Assembly: GCA_964452105.1 (NCBI GenBank)
Contig: CAYVLI010000052.1
Location: 1 to 11,312, forward strand
DNA: 11,312 nucleotides
From: CAYVLI01 sp964452105 [NCBI: uncultured Nitrospinota bacterium]
GTDB taxonomy: Bacteria > JAUXIQ01
Direction: 5' to 3'
The notes under the pieces are model-generated. The model made no database searches. It saw nothing but the letters and a program-made list of their open reading frames with translations, and was not told where the DNA came from. The position numbers were made by a program, and so were the translations under genes. This document shows, piece by piece, positions 1-7,727 of the stretch. Position 1 is the first letter of the stretch; each line of letters opens with the position of its first letter.

Positions 1-49
1 CACGCCCATAACAAGTTATCTCTATTATCTTACACCTGATTAACATACA

Positions 50-73
50 AGGGGCACGGCGCGCCGTGCCCCT
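50..73. repeat. REP-like perfect palindrome
   Basis: This is a perfect 24-base palindrome with 12-base arms (AGGGGCACGGCG and its reverse complement), followed by AC, so one end reads GCCCCTAC. That end is shared by the palindromes of the 10.3-11.2 kb region. It lies immediately upstream of a truncated REP-associated transposase, the usual company for REP elements. The palindrome is read directly from sequence; its REP nature is inferred. Confidence 0.7.
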
Positions 74-91
74 ACGGAACAATTCGGCAAA

Positions 92-352
92 CCCGCGCCT
101 AACTCGGTTCCGACGATAGTACGTGCTTTCAAGTCCTCAGTTACCAGACGAATAAACAGGTTAAGAGGCACCCGGCTCGCTCCGGTCTGGCAGCGCAATT
201 ATTACGAGCACGTTATCCGCAACGAAAACGTGTTGAACGAGGTCAGGGAATATATTTCACTGAATCCTTTAAAATGGCAGACAGACCCCGAAAACCCGGA
301 TGCAGGGGTGACCGGCTGGTCGCCCGTCCCGGAAGAATCCTGGCAGGTTTGA
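92..352 (+). pseudogene. C-terminal remnant of REP-associated tyrosine transposase (RayT, IS200-like / Y1_Tnp)
   Basis: The frame ending with TGA at 350-352 translates to segments typical of RayT/Y1 transposases: RAFKSSVTRRINRLRG, then VWQRNYYEHVIRNE, then EYISLNPLKWQ. RayTs are single-strand transposases of the HUH superfamily that act on REP palindromes. The NYYEH segment probably carries the catalytic tyrosine. The N-terminal half with the HUH metal-binding motif is missing: upstream the frame passes through the palindrome at 50-73 and meets a stop at 41-43, and no start codon with homologous sequence is visible. The gene therefore looks truncated and inactive, with a junction near positions 73-100. 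Family assignment is confident; the exact 5' boundary is not. Confidence 0.8.
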
Positions 353-411
353 ACGGATATGTTATATTAGATTAACCACGTCCACAGAAATGTATTTCCC
401 ATAAACATAGA

Positions 412-1545
412 ATGGCGACCATGACCAAACGAGACTACTACGAAATACTGGGCCTAACCCGTAACGCCGATGCGGATGAGATTAAAAAGGCCTACCGCAA
501 AAAGGCTCTGGAGTATCACCCGGATCGGAACCCCGATGACAAGGATGCGGAGGAGAAGTTCAAGGAAGCCGCCGAAGCCTACGAAGTCCTCCGTGACCCC
601 AAGACCAGGCAAATCTATGATATGTATGGCCACGAGGGCCTCGAGGGAGTGGGCGTCCACGAGTTCACAGGCTTCAACGATATCTTCTCAAGCTTCAATG
701 ATATCTTCGAGGATTTCTTCGGCTTCGGTGGTTTCGGCACGGGGCGCAGTACGAGATCAAGGCCCAGGGCCAGACCCGGTAACGATCTGCGCTACGATAT
801 GAACATCACCCTCGAAGATGCAGCCTTCGGCAAGGAAACCGAGATAGAAATCGAGCGCTATGAGAACTGCATCGCCTGCAAAGCCACCGGTATAGAGCCG
901 GGAACCCAGCCGGAGACCTGCGCTGCATGCGGAGGGCGCGGCCAGGTTACCCAGCGGAGCGGTTTCTTTACCATCAGCACCACCTGCCCCAGGTGCCGCG
1001 GGCAGGGTCAGTTCATATCCCATCCCTGCAGAAAATGCAGGGGTACGGGCAAAGAGAAACGCAAAAAGAAAGTCAAGGTGAAGATACCCGCCGGGGTGGA
1101 CGGCGATATCCGCCTGCGAGTACCCGGAGAGGGTGAGGAGGGTGAGCCGGGCGCCGCATCCGGCGACCTCTATGTGTTTCTGAACATGGAGCGGCATCCA
1201 CTGTTCGACAGGGACGGCGATGATATCATCTGTACTATTCCCATATCCTTTCCAAAGGCCGCCCTGGGAGACGAGATAGAAATCCCTACCCTCAACTCGA
1301 AGAAACGGATAGATATACCCAGGGGAACGCAGACGGGAGATATCGTGAAAATAAAGGGTTGCGGCATACCCCATTTGCGCGGGAAAGGCGCCGGAGACCA
1401 GGTGATAAAGTTTACCGTTAAGACCCCCACCAAACTGACCAAAAAACAGGAAGAACTCCTGAGAGAGTTCGCCAGAGAAGAAAATGGCAAACCCCGTAAG
1501 GAAGTTTTAAAGAAGCGTAAAAAAAAATCTCACAAACGCATATAG
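412..1545 (+). CDS. dnaJ: Class I J-domain co-chaperone DnaJ
   Basis: This cytoplasmic co-chaperone delivers unfolded clients to DnaK and stimulates its ATPase. A J-domain at about residues 7-72 has the HPD motif (36-38). A Gly/Phe-rich linker (about 80-112) follows, then a zinc region with four CxxC repeats (C153/C156, C170/C173, C192/C195, C206/C209), then the C-terminal substrate-binding domains. The length of 377 aa is normal for DnaJ. The first zinc repeat reads CxxCxATG instead of CxxCxGxG, and the protein ends in a strongly basic tail (KKRKKK). No clear Shine-Dalgarno precedes the ATG at 412 or the ATG at 421. The latter would give the classical start [10 protein letters not shown] and is a good alternative. 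No dnaK or grpE is nearby in the window. A DUF1844 gene follows after 41 nt, probably cotranscribed. Confidence 0.93.
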   Translation: MATMTKRDYYEILGLTRNADADEIKKAYRKKALEYHPDRNPDDKDAEEKFKEAAEAYEVLRDPKTRQIYDMYGHEGLEGVGVHEFTGFNDIFSSFNDIFEDFFGFGGFGTGRSTRSRPRARPGNDLRYDMNITLEDAAFGKETEIEIERYENCIACKATGIEPGTQPETCAACGGRGQVTQRSGFFTISTTCPRCRGQGQFISHPCRKCRGTGKEKRKKKVKVKIPAGVDGDIRLRVPGEGEEGEPGAASGDLYVFLNMERHPLFDRDGDDIICTIPISFPKAALGDEIEIPTLNSKKRIDIPRGTQTGDIVKIKGCGIPHLRGKGAGDQVIKFTVKTPTKLTKKQEELLREFAREENGKPRKEVLKKRKKKSHKRI

Positions 1546-1586
1546 GGTGAATCTCCCGTATCGTCAAATACAAGAGGATAAAGGAT

Positions 1587-2021
1587 ATGGAAGAAGAGAA
1601 GGAAGATAAAGGATTCACCGTAAGCGACAAGCGTTTCTCGGCAAGGAAGGAGCAGGAACCCTCCCCGCAGGGGGAGAAGAAAGCGGAAGAACCGGCTGCC
1701 TCGCCCAAAAGCGAATTCACCGGCGGTAAAGAAGAAGCAACAGGGGAGAGGCCTTCAGCGGGAGAGCAGGAGTTCCCACCCTTGAATTTCGTTACCTTCC
1801 TTCTGTCATTGAATAACTCCGTTCTGATCCACCTGGGGGAACTGGAAGAACCCGTAACAGGTAAGAAGGGAACCGATCTGCCGCTGGCACGTCAAACAAT
1901 AGATATAATAGACATGCTCAAGGAAAAGACAAAAGGTAATCTTTCCACTGAAGAAGAAAAGCTGCTGGACGACTTACTGTACAATCTCAGGATGCTCTAC
2001 GTGAGAAAGGCGAACCCGTGA
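1587..2021 (+). CDS. DUF1844 family protein
   Basis: This small 144-aa protein has two parts. Residues 1-62 are a charged, low-complexity, probably disordered region rich in Glu, Lys, Pro and Gly. Residues 63-141 match the DUF1844 pattern: NFVTFLLSLNNSVLIHLGEL, then LPLARQTIDIIDMLKEKTKG, then a Glu/Leu-rich helix ending in LLYNLRMLYV. No catalytic residues are recognisable and the function of the family is unknown. The start is supported by a GAGG-containing purine stretch about nine bases upstream of the ATG. The gene follows dnaJ by 41 nt on the same strand, so cotranscription is likely. No convincing terminator was seen behind it. Confidence 0.85.
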   Translation: MEEEKEDKGFTVSDKRFSARKEQEPSPQGEKKAEEPAASPKSEFTGGKEEATGERPSAGEQEFPPLNFVTFLLSLNNSVLIHLGELEEPVTGKKGTDLPLARQTIDIIDMLKEKTKGNLSTEEEKLLDDLLYNLRMLYVRKANP

Positions 2022-2596
2022 ACCTGCGAGGCGTACGAGTCCGGATAGTTTCAGGATAACGCTTCCTCTAACGTAAATATCAACCTTTGATTTTATCTGT
2101 TTCAATGCGTCATGCAGAAGATGCTCGGCTTGCCGCCATCTATTCGAGAAATAGGACCTTGGATTTCCACGTTTCCGAACATGTCTTGCAATACCTGTAT
2201 AATATTGATAAATAAAAGATTGTTGGAGCTAACCTTGAGTTTCTGCAACTATTAAGGGGGGATTTACCTGGATGCATGATGCATGAAGGGGATGTATAGG
2301 GGGTTGCCCCTCACGGATCGCCTGTGGGGGTTGTTCTTTGTGAGAACCTGAAAAGCCCTGGGTTGACCGTCTCTCTGGCATCGCGGTTGTTTAATGAAGG
2401 GGCATGGTGTATCTTCATCCTGTATCATTTCCGGTTGCTTAAGCAAGGGGGGGTGGTATAAGCTACCCACCGTGTTTTCTCAGGTCGTCATGTTCCCCTG
2501 GTTTTGACCAATAAGCGATGGATTAATTAGAAATATCGGCTCTAACAGTGATTACATTGAGTCCGGCCCGAAGCATGAGAAGGGAGAAATGGGTTT
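2022..2596. other. Intergenic region without a recognised gene
   Basis: About 575 bases separate the dnaJ/DUF1844 pair from the ABC operon. No ORF here has a plausible start and family resemblance. Visible items are a TTGCTTAAGCAA palindrome at 2435-2446, a short repeated ATGCATG at 2270-2284, G-rich runs around 2252-2340 and 2446-2455, and a possible promoter for the downstream operon near 2504-2533. The remainder shows nothing I can assign; it may be decayed sequence. Confidence 0.5.
2504..2533 (+). promoter_or_regulatory. Possible sigma70-type promoter of the ABC operon
   Basis: TTGACC (2504-2509) and TAGAAA (2528-2533) are separated by 18 bases and sit about 65 bases before the first gene of the operon. 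The match to the -10 consensus is imperfect and the surrounding DNA is AT-rich, so this is a weak call made mainly from position. Confidence 0.3.
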
Positions 2597-3547
2597 ATGA
2601 TCGAAGTAGAGAACCTTACCAAGAGATACGGAAGCGTTGAGGCGATAAAGGATGTATCCTTCAGCGTCGGGAAGGGCGAGGTCCTGGGGTTTTTAGGGCC
2701 CAACGGGGCCGGCAAGACGACTACCATGCGAGTTCTCACCTGTTTTCACCCGGCAACCATGGGTAAGGCTACGGTGGCAGGGTACGATGTATTCCATCAG
2801 CCCATGGAAGTCAAGAGCAGGATAGGTTATCTTCCTGAGACGGTGCCCCTTTACGGGGACATGCGGGTAAAGGATTATCTGAACTTTGTGGCTGACGTTA
2901 AAAGCGTGGAGAAAAAGGGCAGAGCCAAACTGCTCTCCCGGATAATGGGCGAGTGCGGAATTGAGGAACGCGCCGGCTGGATAATCCGAAATCTTTCAAA
3001 GGGCCTCCGGCAGAGAGTAGGGCTGGCCCAGGCCGTCATAAATGATCCTCCGGTTCTGATACTGGATGAACCGACCATCGGCCTGGATCCGAAGCAGATA
3101 ATAGACATCAGGCAGCGCATCAAGGAAATGGCGGGGAGGCGCACAGTGATCCTTAGTTCGCACGTTCTTCCCGAAGTGAGCATGGTATGCCAGCGTGTGC
3201 TCATAATAAATAAAGGGCAGGTGATTGCAGAAGATACCCCCTCCAATCTCACTAAAAGGCTTCAGAAAAACATTACCGTTCGCATTCAGATCGGAGGGCC
3301 GGAGGATGAAATCAAATCCGCCTTGAGCCGGGTGGATGGGGTTACAAGGGTTGATATGAACAGGAAATTAGCCGCAGACGCCATGGAATATTTTGTGACC
3401 ACCAGGAAGAATGCAGACCTGAGAAGCAAGCTGGCCGGCGAGGTTGTAAAGAACAACTGGGAGCTTCTGGAGCTTACCTGGAATACCATGACGCTTGAAG
3501 ACATCTTCGTACAGCTGGTCACGGAGGAGAAGGAGGTAGGACTATGA
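2597..3547 (+). CDS. ABC transporter ATP-binding protein (GldA/NatA-like)
   Basis: This is the cytoplasmic ATPase subunit of an ABC-2 type exporter. It has Walker A GPNGAGKT (34-41), a YLPE segment in the Q-loop position (79-82), the signature LSKGLRQR (133-140), Walker B LILDE (154-158) with the following D-loop, and the H-loop histidine in SSHVLPE (H189). About 110 C-terminal residues follow the nucleotide-binding domain, as is common in the GldA/NatA/CcmA group; total length is 316 aa. A GGGAG Shine-Dalgarno precedes the ATG by about ten bases. Its stop overlaps the start of the permease gene by four bases (ATGA), indicating translational coupling. The GldA-like assignment rests on the order of the next three genes; the transported substrate is unknown. 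Confidence 0.92.
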   Translation: MIEVENLTKRYGSVEAIKDVSFSVGKGEVLGFLGPNGAGKTTTMRVLTCFHPATMGKATVAGYDVFHQPMEVKSRIGYLPETVPLYGDMRVKDYLNFVADVKSVEKKGRAKLLSRIMGECGIEERAGWIIRNLSKGLRQRVGLAQAVINDPPVLILDEPTIGLDPKQIIDIRQRIKEMAGRRTVILSSHVLPEVSMVCQRVLIINKGQVIAEDTPSNLTKRLQKNITVRIQIGGPEDEIKSALSRVDGVTRVDMNRKLAADAMEYFVTTRKNADLRSKLAGEVVKNNWELLELTWNTMTLEDIFVQLVTEEKEVGL

Positions 3548-4308
3548 GGAATTTCTATCCCATTTACAGGAAGGAGCTGGCCGCCTACTTCAACTCATCG
3601 ATTGCATATATCGTGATAGCGGTCTTCCTGATATTTTCCGGGATATGGTTCTATGCCCAGACCATCAACTTTTATGTTACCAGCATGCAGTATGCGGGAA
3701 ATCCCAATATGCAGCTTAACCTTACCGAACAAGTGGTAAGCAACATCATATGGCTCATGTCTTTCTTCACCATTTTCGTCGTCCCGGGGCTTACCATGCG
3801 CCTCTATTCCGAAGAGAAAAAACTGGGCACCATGGAACTGCTGTTTACCTATCCTGTGAAGGACATCGAGGTGGTCATGGGCAAGAGCCTGGCCTGCTTC
3901 ACTGTTTTTGCGGTAATGCTCGGGTTCACTCTACTTTACCCTGTTATCCTTGTTCTCTACGGCCAGCCGGAAATAGGCCCCCTGATCACGGGATATGTGG
4001 GTATTCTGGTCCTCGGTTTCGCCTTCATCATGCTGGGAGGTTTCCTCTCCTCGCTCACGGAGAACCAGATAGTGGCATACATACTCGGCGCAGGCGCTCT
4101 AATGCTTCTATGGGTGCTGCGCTACTTCGGGGATTTCTTCGCCTTAAAGGTTGGAGAAGTCTTAAGCCATATATCCACCAGCGCTTACGTGAACAACTTC
4201 TCCACCGGCGTACTGAATAGCAAAGACTTCATTTTCTACGCAGATTTTTCCATCTTCTTTATCTTCCTGACTTTGAGATCGCTCGAGTCCAAAAAGTGGA
4301 GGGGCTAA
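3544..4308 (+). CDS. ABC-2 type permease (GldF-like)
   Basis: This 254-aa membrane protein has about six hydrophobic segments (roughly residues 20-40, 65-83, 115-138, 148-167, 175-193 and 228-246), the usual fold for ABC-2 permeases. The segment RLYSEEKKLGTMELLFTYPV (86-105) between the second and third helices is the typical cytoplasmic coupling motif of GldF and related NosY/ABC-2 permeases. It should form a homodimeric channel with the upstream ATPase. The gene begins inside the ATPase stop (ATGA overlap), with an AGGAGG-type Shine-Dalgarno lying within the end of that gene. The GldG-like gene starts only three bases after its stop. Confidence 0.9.
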   Translation: MRNFYPIYRKELAAYFNSSIAYIVIAVFLIFSGIWFYAQTINFYVTSMQYAGNPNMQLNLTEQVVSNIIWLMSFFTIFVVPGLTMRLYSEEKKLGTMELLFTYPVKDIEVVMGKSLACFTVFAVMLGFTLLYPVILVLYGQPEIGPLITGYVGILVLGFAFIMLGGFLSSLTENQIVAYILGAGALMLLWVLRYFGDFFALKVGEVLSHISTSAYVNNFSTGVLNSKDFIFYADFSIFFIFLTLRSLESKKWRG

Positions 4309-4311
4309 TCT

Positions 4312-5868
4312 ATGGGCCGGTACTCTAAGATATTTGGCCTGGCCGGAATAGGCCTGCTGGTGACAGGCCTGGTAATATGGGTAATCAAGTTTGAGTTCGA
4401 CATATCCGTGGCCGTGACCGCCATAGCAGGGCTCTTCCTTCTCCTCTTTATCCTGTTCACCAACTTCTCATCTTTCAGGGATTTCATTGGGAGACGCTCT
4501 ACCAGGTACGGAGTCGGGAGCATAGTCGCCATAGTGCTCGTGCTGGCTATTATCGTGTTCGTGGAATCCATTTCGGCAAGGCACTCCGTCAGGGTGGATA
4601 TGACCGAAAACAAGAGGTACAGCCTCTCCGACCAGACCATAAAGGTGTTGAAAGGGTTGAACAAAGACGTGGAAGCCCTGGCCTTTTTCGGAAAGAATCA
4701 TAAACTGAGGGATCGGTGGGAGCGAACACTTAAACTCTACAAATATCATTCCCCCCACTTCAAATTCAGGATGGTAGATCCCGAAATGGAGCCTACCGTT
4801 ACCAAAGAACATGGAGTGAAGCTGTACGGCACTACGGTGGTCATGAGCGGTGGTCGAGAGGTGAAAATAGACCAGAGCACCGAAGAGAAGCTCACCAACG
4901 CCGTTCTTAAAGTTCTCAGAAGCGAACATAAGGTAGTATATGTGCTGAAGGGGCATGGGGAACCTGCAGTGGACGATGAGAGCAAAGCAGGCTACAGCCT
5001 GGCTGCAGATAGCCTAAAAGACGAGAGTTACGACGTAAAAGAACTGGTCCTCCTGAGAGAAGAAGAAGTGCCCGAGGATGCGGCCCTGGTTATAGTCAGC
5101 GGGCTCAAGGCCGTCCCTTCTGAACATGAGCTTGAAGTACTCTCAAAATATATCAAGCAGGGAGGCAGCGTGCTGTTCATGATAGATCCGGGGAGCCCCC
5201 GTGGCGTTGGAAAATTCCTCCTTAATTACGGCGTAGTTTTGAAGAATGATGTAGTCGTTGACAACATGAGCAAGATGTTCGGAGCCGATTTCAGGATGCC
5301 AGTGGTTGCAGAATATGCAAAGCATCCCATAACAGAGAATTTTGGGATAGCGTCCTTTTTTCCGATAGCTCGCTCGCTTGCCGCGGACAAGAGTAAAATC
5401 CCTGAGTGGGGAAAGGTAAAAGTCCTGGCTTCCACCGGATCCAAGAGCTGGGGTGAGGTAAACATGGAGGAATTGAAGCAGGGCAGGGCGGAGTTCAAAA
5501 AAGGGGAAGATATAATGGGGCCTTTGCCCGTGGCCATGGTGGTTACCATCGGTGAGGATAGACCAGCGGATATCCAAAAGGCAAAAAAGTATCCCGTGGC
5601 CAAAATGGTGGTCTTCGGTGATTCGGACTTCGTAAATAATGAATATATAAGTGCTTCAGGGAATCGTGACCTTTTCCTCAACAGCGTTCGATGGCTGGCG
5701 GGCGAAGAAGATTTGATAGCAATACGGCCGAAGAAACTAAATAGCACTCCCCTCTATCTCAAGGCTTCACAGGCCAGATTGATTTTTATTTTACCCGTTT
5801 TGGTGCTTCCAGGAATCATACTGGCGGCAGGAGTAATAGTTATTACCAGGAGGAAGAGGAGAAGATGA
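4312..5868 (+). CDS. GldG-like ABC transporter auxiliary membrane protein
   Basis: This 518-aa protein resembles the GldG / ABC-type uncharacterised transport family (PF09822 type). Three hydrophobic segments lie at the N-terminus (about 9-26, 33-50, 67-87). The family hallmark VDMTENKRYSLSDQTIKVL follows (about 95-113), then an extended soluble domain with GHGEP (214-218). A C-terminal membrane helix (about 490-510) ends in a basic RRKRRR tail. The large middle domain is probably extracytoplasmic. A GGAGGGG ribosome site overlaps the end of the permease gene. Its stop overlaps the next start (ATGA). In Bacteroidetes the family works with GldA and GldF in gliding motility; in most other phyla, as presumably here, the role is unknown. 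Confidence 0.88.
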   Translation: MGRYSKIFGLAGIGLLVTGLVIWVIKFEFDISVAVTAIAGLFLLLFILFTNFSSFRDFIGRRSTRYGVGSIVAIVLVLAIIVFVESISARHSVRVDMTENKRYSLSDQTIKVLKGLNKDVEALAFFGKNHKLRDRWERTLKLYKYHSPHFKFRMVDPEMEPTVTKEHGVKLYGTTVVMSGGREVKIDQSTEEKLTNAVLKVLRSEHKVVYVLKGHGEPAVDDESKAGYSLAADSLKDESYDVKELVLLREEEVPEDAALVIVSGLKAVPSEHELEVLSKYIKQGGSVLFMIDPGSPRGVGKFLLNYGVVLKNDVVVDNMSKMFGADFRMPVVAEYAKHPITENFGIASFFPIARSLAADKSKIPEWGKVKVLASTGSKSWGEVNMEELKQGRAEFKKGEDIMGPLPVAMVVTIGEDRPADIQKAKKYPVAKMVVFGDSDFVNNEYISASGNRDLFLNSVRWLAGEEDLIAIRPKKLNSTPLYLKASQARLIFILPVLVLPGIILAAGVIVITRRKRRR

Positions 5869-7655
5869 GTGTAAAACGGATAATTCTCCTGGCGGTGGTG
5901 GTGGCAGCGCTGGCTGGTTACTACAACATCAAGGAAGTCAAATTAGCTGGAGAGAAGAAGAAGGTCCAGGAACTGAAAGCCAAAATCTTTCCATACCCTA
6001 AAGAGGATATTCTCGAATACAGGCTCGTACTGAAGGATAAGACTGTTCATGCAAAGAAAGTAAAAGAAGGATGGAGGCTCCTGGAGCCCATCGAGGATAT
6101 GGGCGATCAGATGACCCTCGATAATATCGCCGCCAACCTGACCAACAGCATAACTTTGAGAACCCTCAAGGAAAACACATCGGACGACGAACTCCCGGAA
6201 TACGGCCTGGATGAACCCTACATGAAAGTATTCGTGAAGCTCAAGGGCGGTAAGGAAGAGGGGCCCGTGCTCATGGGGGATAAGAGCCCCTTCGGTGGTT
6301 ATGTGTATATGAGGAAAACAGGAGATAAGGCCATTTACCTGGCCAATGTTCTGTTCAGGAAAGGCCTTGACAAACCCCTTTACAAATTGAGGGACAAGAC
6401 CATCCTCCATGCCGATCAGAGCAAATTGAACGAAGTGGAATTGAAAACAGCAAAAGGCCGCGTGAAGGTTATAAAAGAGAAGAAGGGGAAATGGAGAATA
6501 GAAGAACCGAGAAGTCTGAAGGCTGATGGAGAGGCCATAAGCAAGATGTTAATGGCTATCAGGGATTCCAAGATAAAAAAATTCTTCGCGGAAGAACCGA
6601 AATCCTTCGAGCCATACGGCCTCGATAGGCCTGAATACGAGTACACCTTCTCTCCCCTCGAGGATGGTTCGACGAAGACTTTGCTTATCGGGAGCCCCAT
6701 TGAAGGCTCCAACCTGATTTACGCCAGATATGGCAATGCGCCCAAAGTCTTTGCGCTTGGTAGAGACCTGTGGGAAAAGATACCCAAATCCCTGTATGAT
6801 TTTCGCTACAAAAACGTTCTGGCTTTTCCCATGGACGAAATCAATAAAATTGAAATAGAGCGGAAAGGGATCAGGCTGGTGAGCGAAAGAGGAAAAGATA
6901 AAGAATGGCTCATAACCAGTCCTCGCAAATTAAAGGGGGGCCACTATGAGATAAACGGATATCTCGAGACTTTAAATAGCATAGAGGCCACCCGTTTCCT
7001 GGGCGTGCGCCTGGATAACGCAACTATCCGCGGTTTCAAATCCCCCATAGTTACCGTCAAGCTCTGGCCTGAGAACGCAAAAAAGCCCATTACTCTGACG
7101 GTAGGCAAAGAGGCTGAGAGCAATCTTGGGCGTTACGCCCTTTCCGATTCTGTAGAGGAACTGGTAACGATTTCCGATAAAGCCGTCAAGAAGCTGATGG
7201 TAGATATCAATGACCTCAGGGACAGGGTGATTACCTCTTTCAAAGAAGAATCGGTAAAGAAAATGGTGGTGAAATTCCGGGACAAGCCTTCCATGATATT
7301 AGAGCGTGTGAGGAAAGATGACTGGAAGTTGGTTGAGCCGATGATTACAAAAATCAACTCCCTCCGTGCGAAATCGGTTGTGTGGCGGCTTGAGGCCCTC
7401 CGGTTCAATGATATTATCAGTGAAGCGCCCGTCCAAGAGGAAGCGCGCTACGGTTTCGATAACCCCAGCGCAAGGATAGCTCTATGGGGCGATGATCCAA
7501 GCCGACCGCTCGAAGTTGTCACCATTGGGGGTCCGGCTATCAAAAAAGCTAATGTGTATGTGCGCGTCAGTTCCAGATCCGGGGTTTACACCACGGACGC
7601 AGATATCCTCGACAGGATTCCCAAAAACGTGGAAGAATTCAAACGCAAGCTGTAA
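5865..7655 (+). CDS. DUF4340 multi-repeat protein of the Gld-type ABC operon
   Basis: This 596-aa protein starts with one hydrophobic segment (about 5-19), a signal anchor or signal peptide, and the rest is probably extracytoplasmic. The mature part appears to be four tandem DUF4340-like units, about 49-180, 187-320, 325-459 and 461-596. Each has an aromatic/EP motif (W70 RLLEP, W210 RIEEP, W348 LITSP, W487 KLVEP). Units 1, 2 and 4 have a YG(L/F)DxP motif (113, 251, 529), with a degenerate IRGFKSP in unit 3. Units 1-3 end with an (L/F)R(D/Y)(K/R)-type strand. DUF4340 genes commonly follow gldG-like genes. Function is unknown; a binding or scaffold role for the exporter is only inferred. The start overlaps the upstream stop by four bases, with a strong GGAGG-rich region before it. 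Confidence 0.85.
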   Translation: MSVKRIILLAVVVAALAGYYNIKEVKLAGEKKKVQELKAKIFPYPKEDILEYRLVLKDKTVHAKKVKEGWRLLEPIEDMGDQMTLDNIAANLTNSITLRTLKENTSDDELPEYGLDEPYMKVFVKLKGGKEEGPVLMGDKSPFGGYVYMRKTGDKAIYLANVLFRKGLDKPLYKLRDKTILHADQSKLNEVELKTAKGRVKVIKEKKGKWRIEEPRSLKADGEAISKMLMAIRDSKIKKFFAEEPKSFEPYGLDRPEYEYTFSPLEDGSTKTLLIGSPIEGSNLIYARYGNAPKVFALGRDLWEKIPKSLYDFRYKNVLAFPMDEINKIEIERKGIRLVSERGKDKEWLITSPRKLKGGHYEINGYLETLNSIEATRFLGVRLDNATIRGFKSPIVTVKLWPENAKKPITLTVGKEAESNLGRYALSDSVEELVTISDKAVKKLMVDINDLRDRVITSFKEESVKKMVVKFRDKPSMILERVRKDDWKLVEPMITKINSLRAKSVVWRLEALRFNDIISEAPVQEEARYGFDNPSARIALWGDDPSRPLEVVTIGGPAIKKANVYVRVSSRSGVYTTDADILDRIPKNVEEFKRKL

Positions 7656-7689
7656 GATCAGCTATAGATAAGATGGATTAGTGGAATTT

Positions 7690-7727
7690 GAGGGGACTTT
7701 TGTGCAAAGTCCCCTCAATGTTTTTTT
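7690..7727 (+). terminator. Rho-independent terminator of the ABC operon
   Basis: A perfect 11-bp stem (GAGGGGACTTT at 7690-7700 with its complement at 7706-7716) has a 5-base loop TGTGC. AATG and seven T residues (7721-7727) follow on the plus strand. It ends 72 bases past the stop of the DUF4340 gene. The facing selenoprotein gene stops at 7726, so the hairpin also lies just beyond its end; on that strand only a weak T tract follows, so termination of the minus-strand unit is less certain. Confidence 0.92.

Noticed and set aside
349-377. Promoter for dnaJ (TTGAAC followed by AT-rich sequence)
   Set aside because: No -10 box at proper distance from the TTGAAC could be found; TAGATT is only 13 bases away.
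757-1374. Minus-strand 205-codon open frame
   Set aside because: It is an antisense shadow of dnaJ, which has unmistakable domain structure on the plus strand.
2184-2206. Promoter from TTGCAA and TATAAT
   Set aside because: The two hexamers are only about six bases apart and no -35 box lies at the proper distance before TATAAT.
2264-2470. Minus-strand 68-codon open frame in the intergenic region
   Set aside because: No ribosome site was seen and its composition is not protein-like; it is likely a chance frame.
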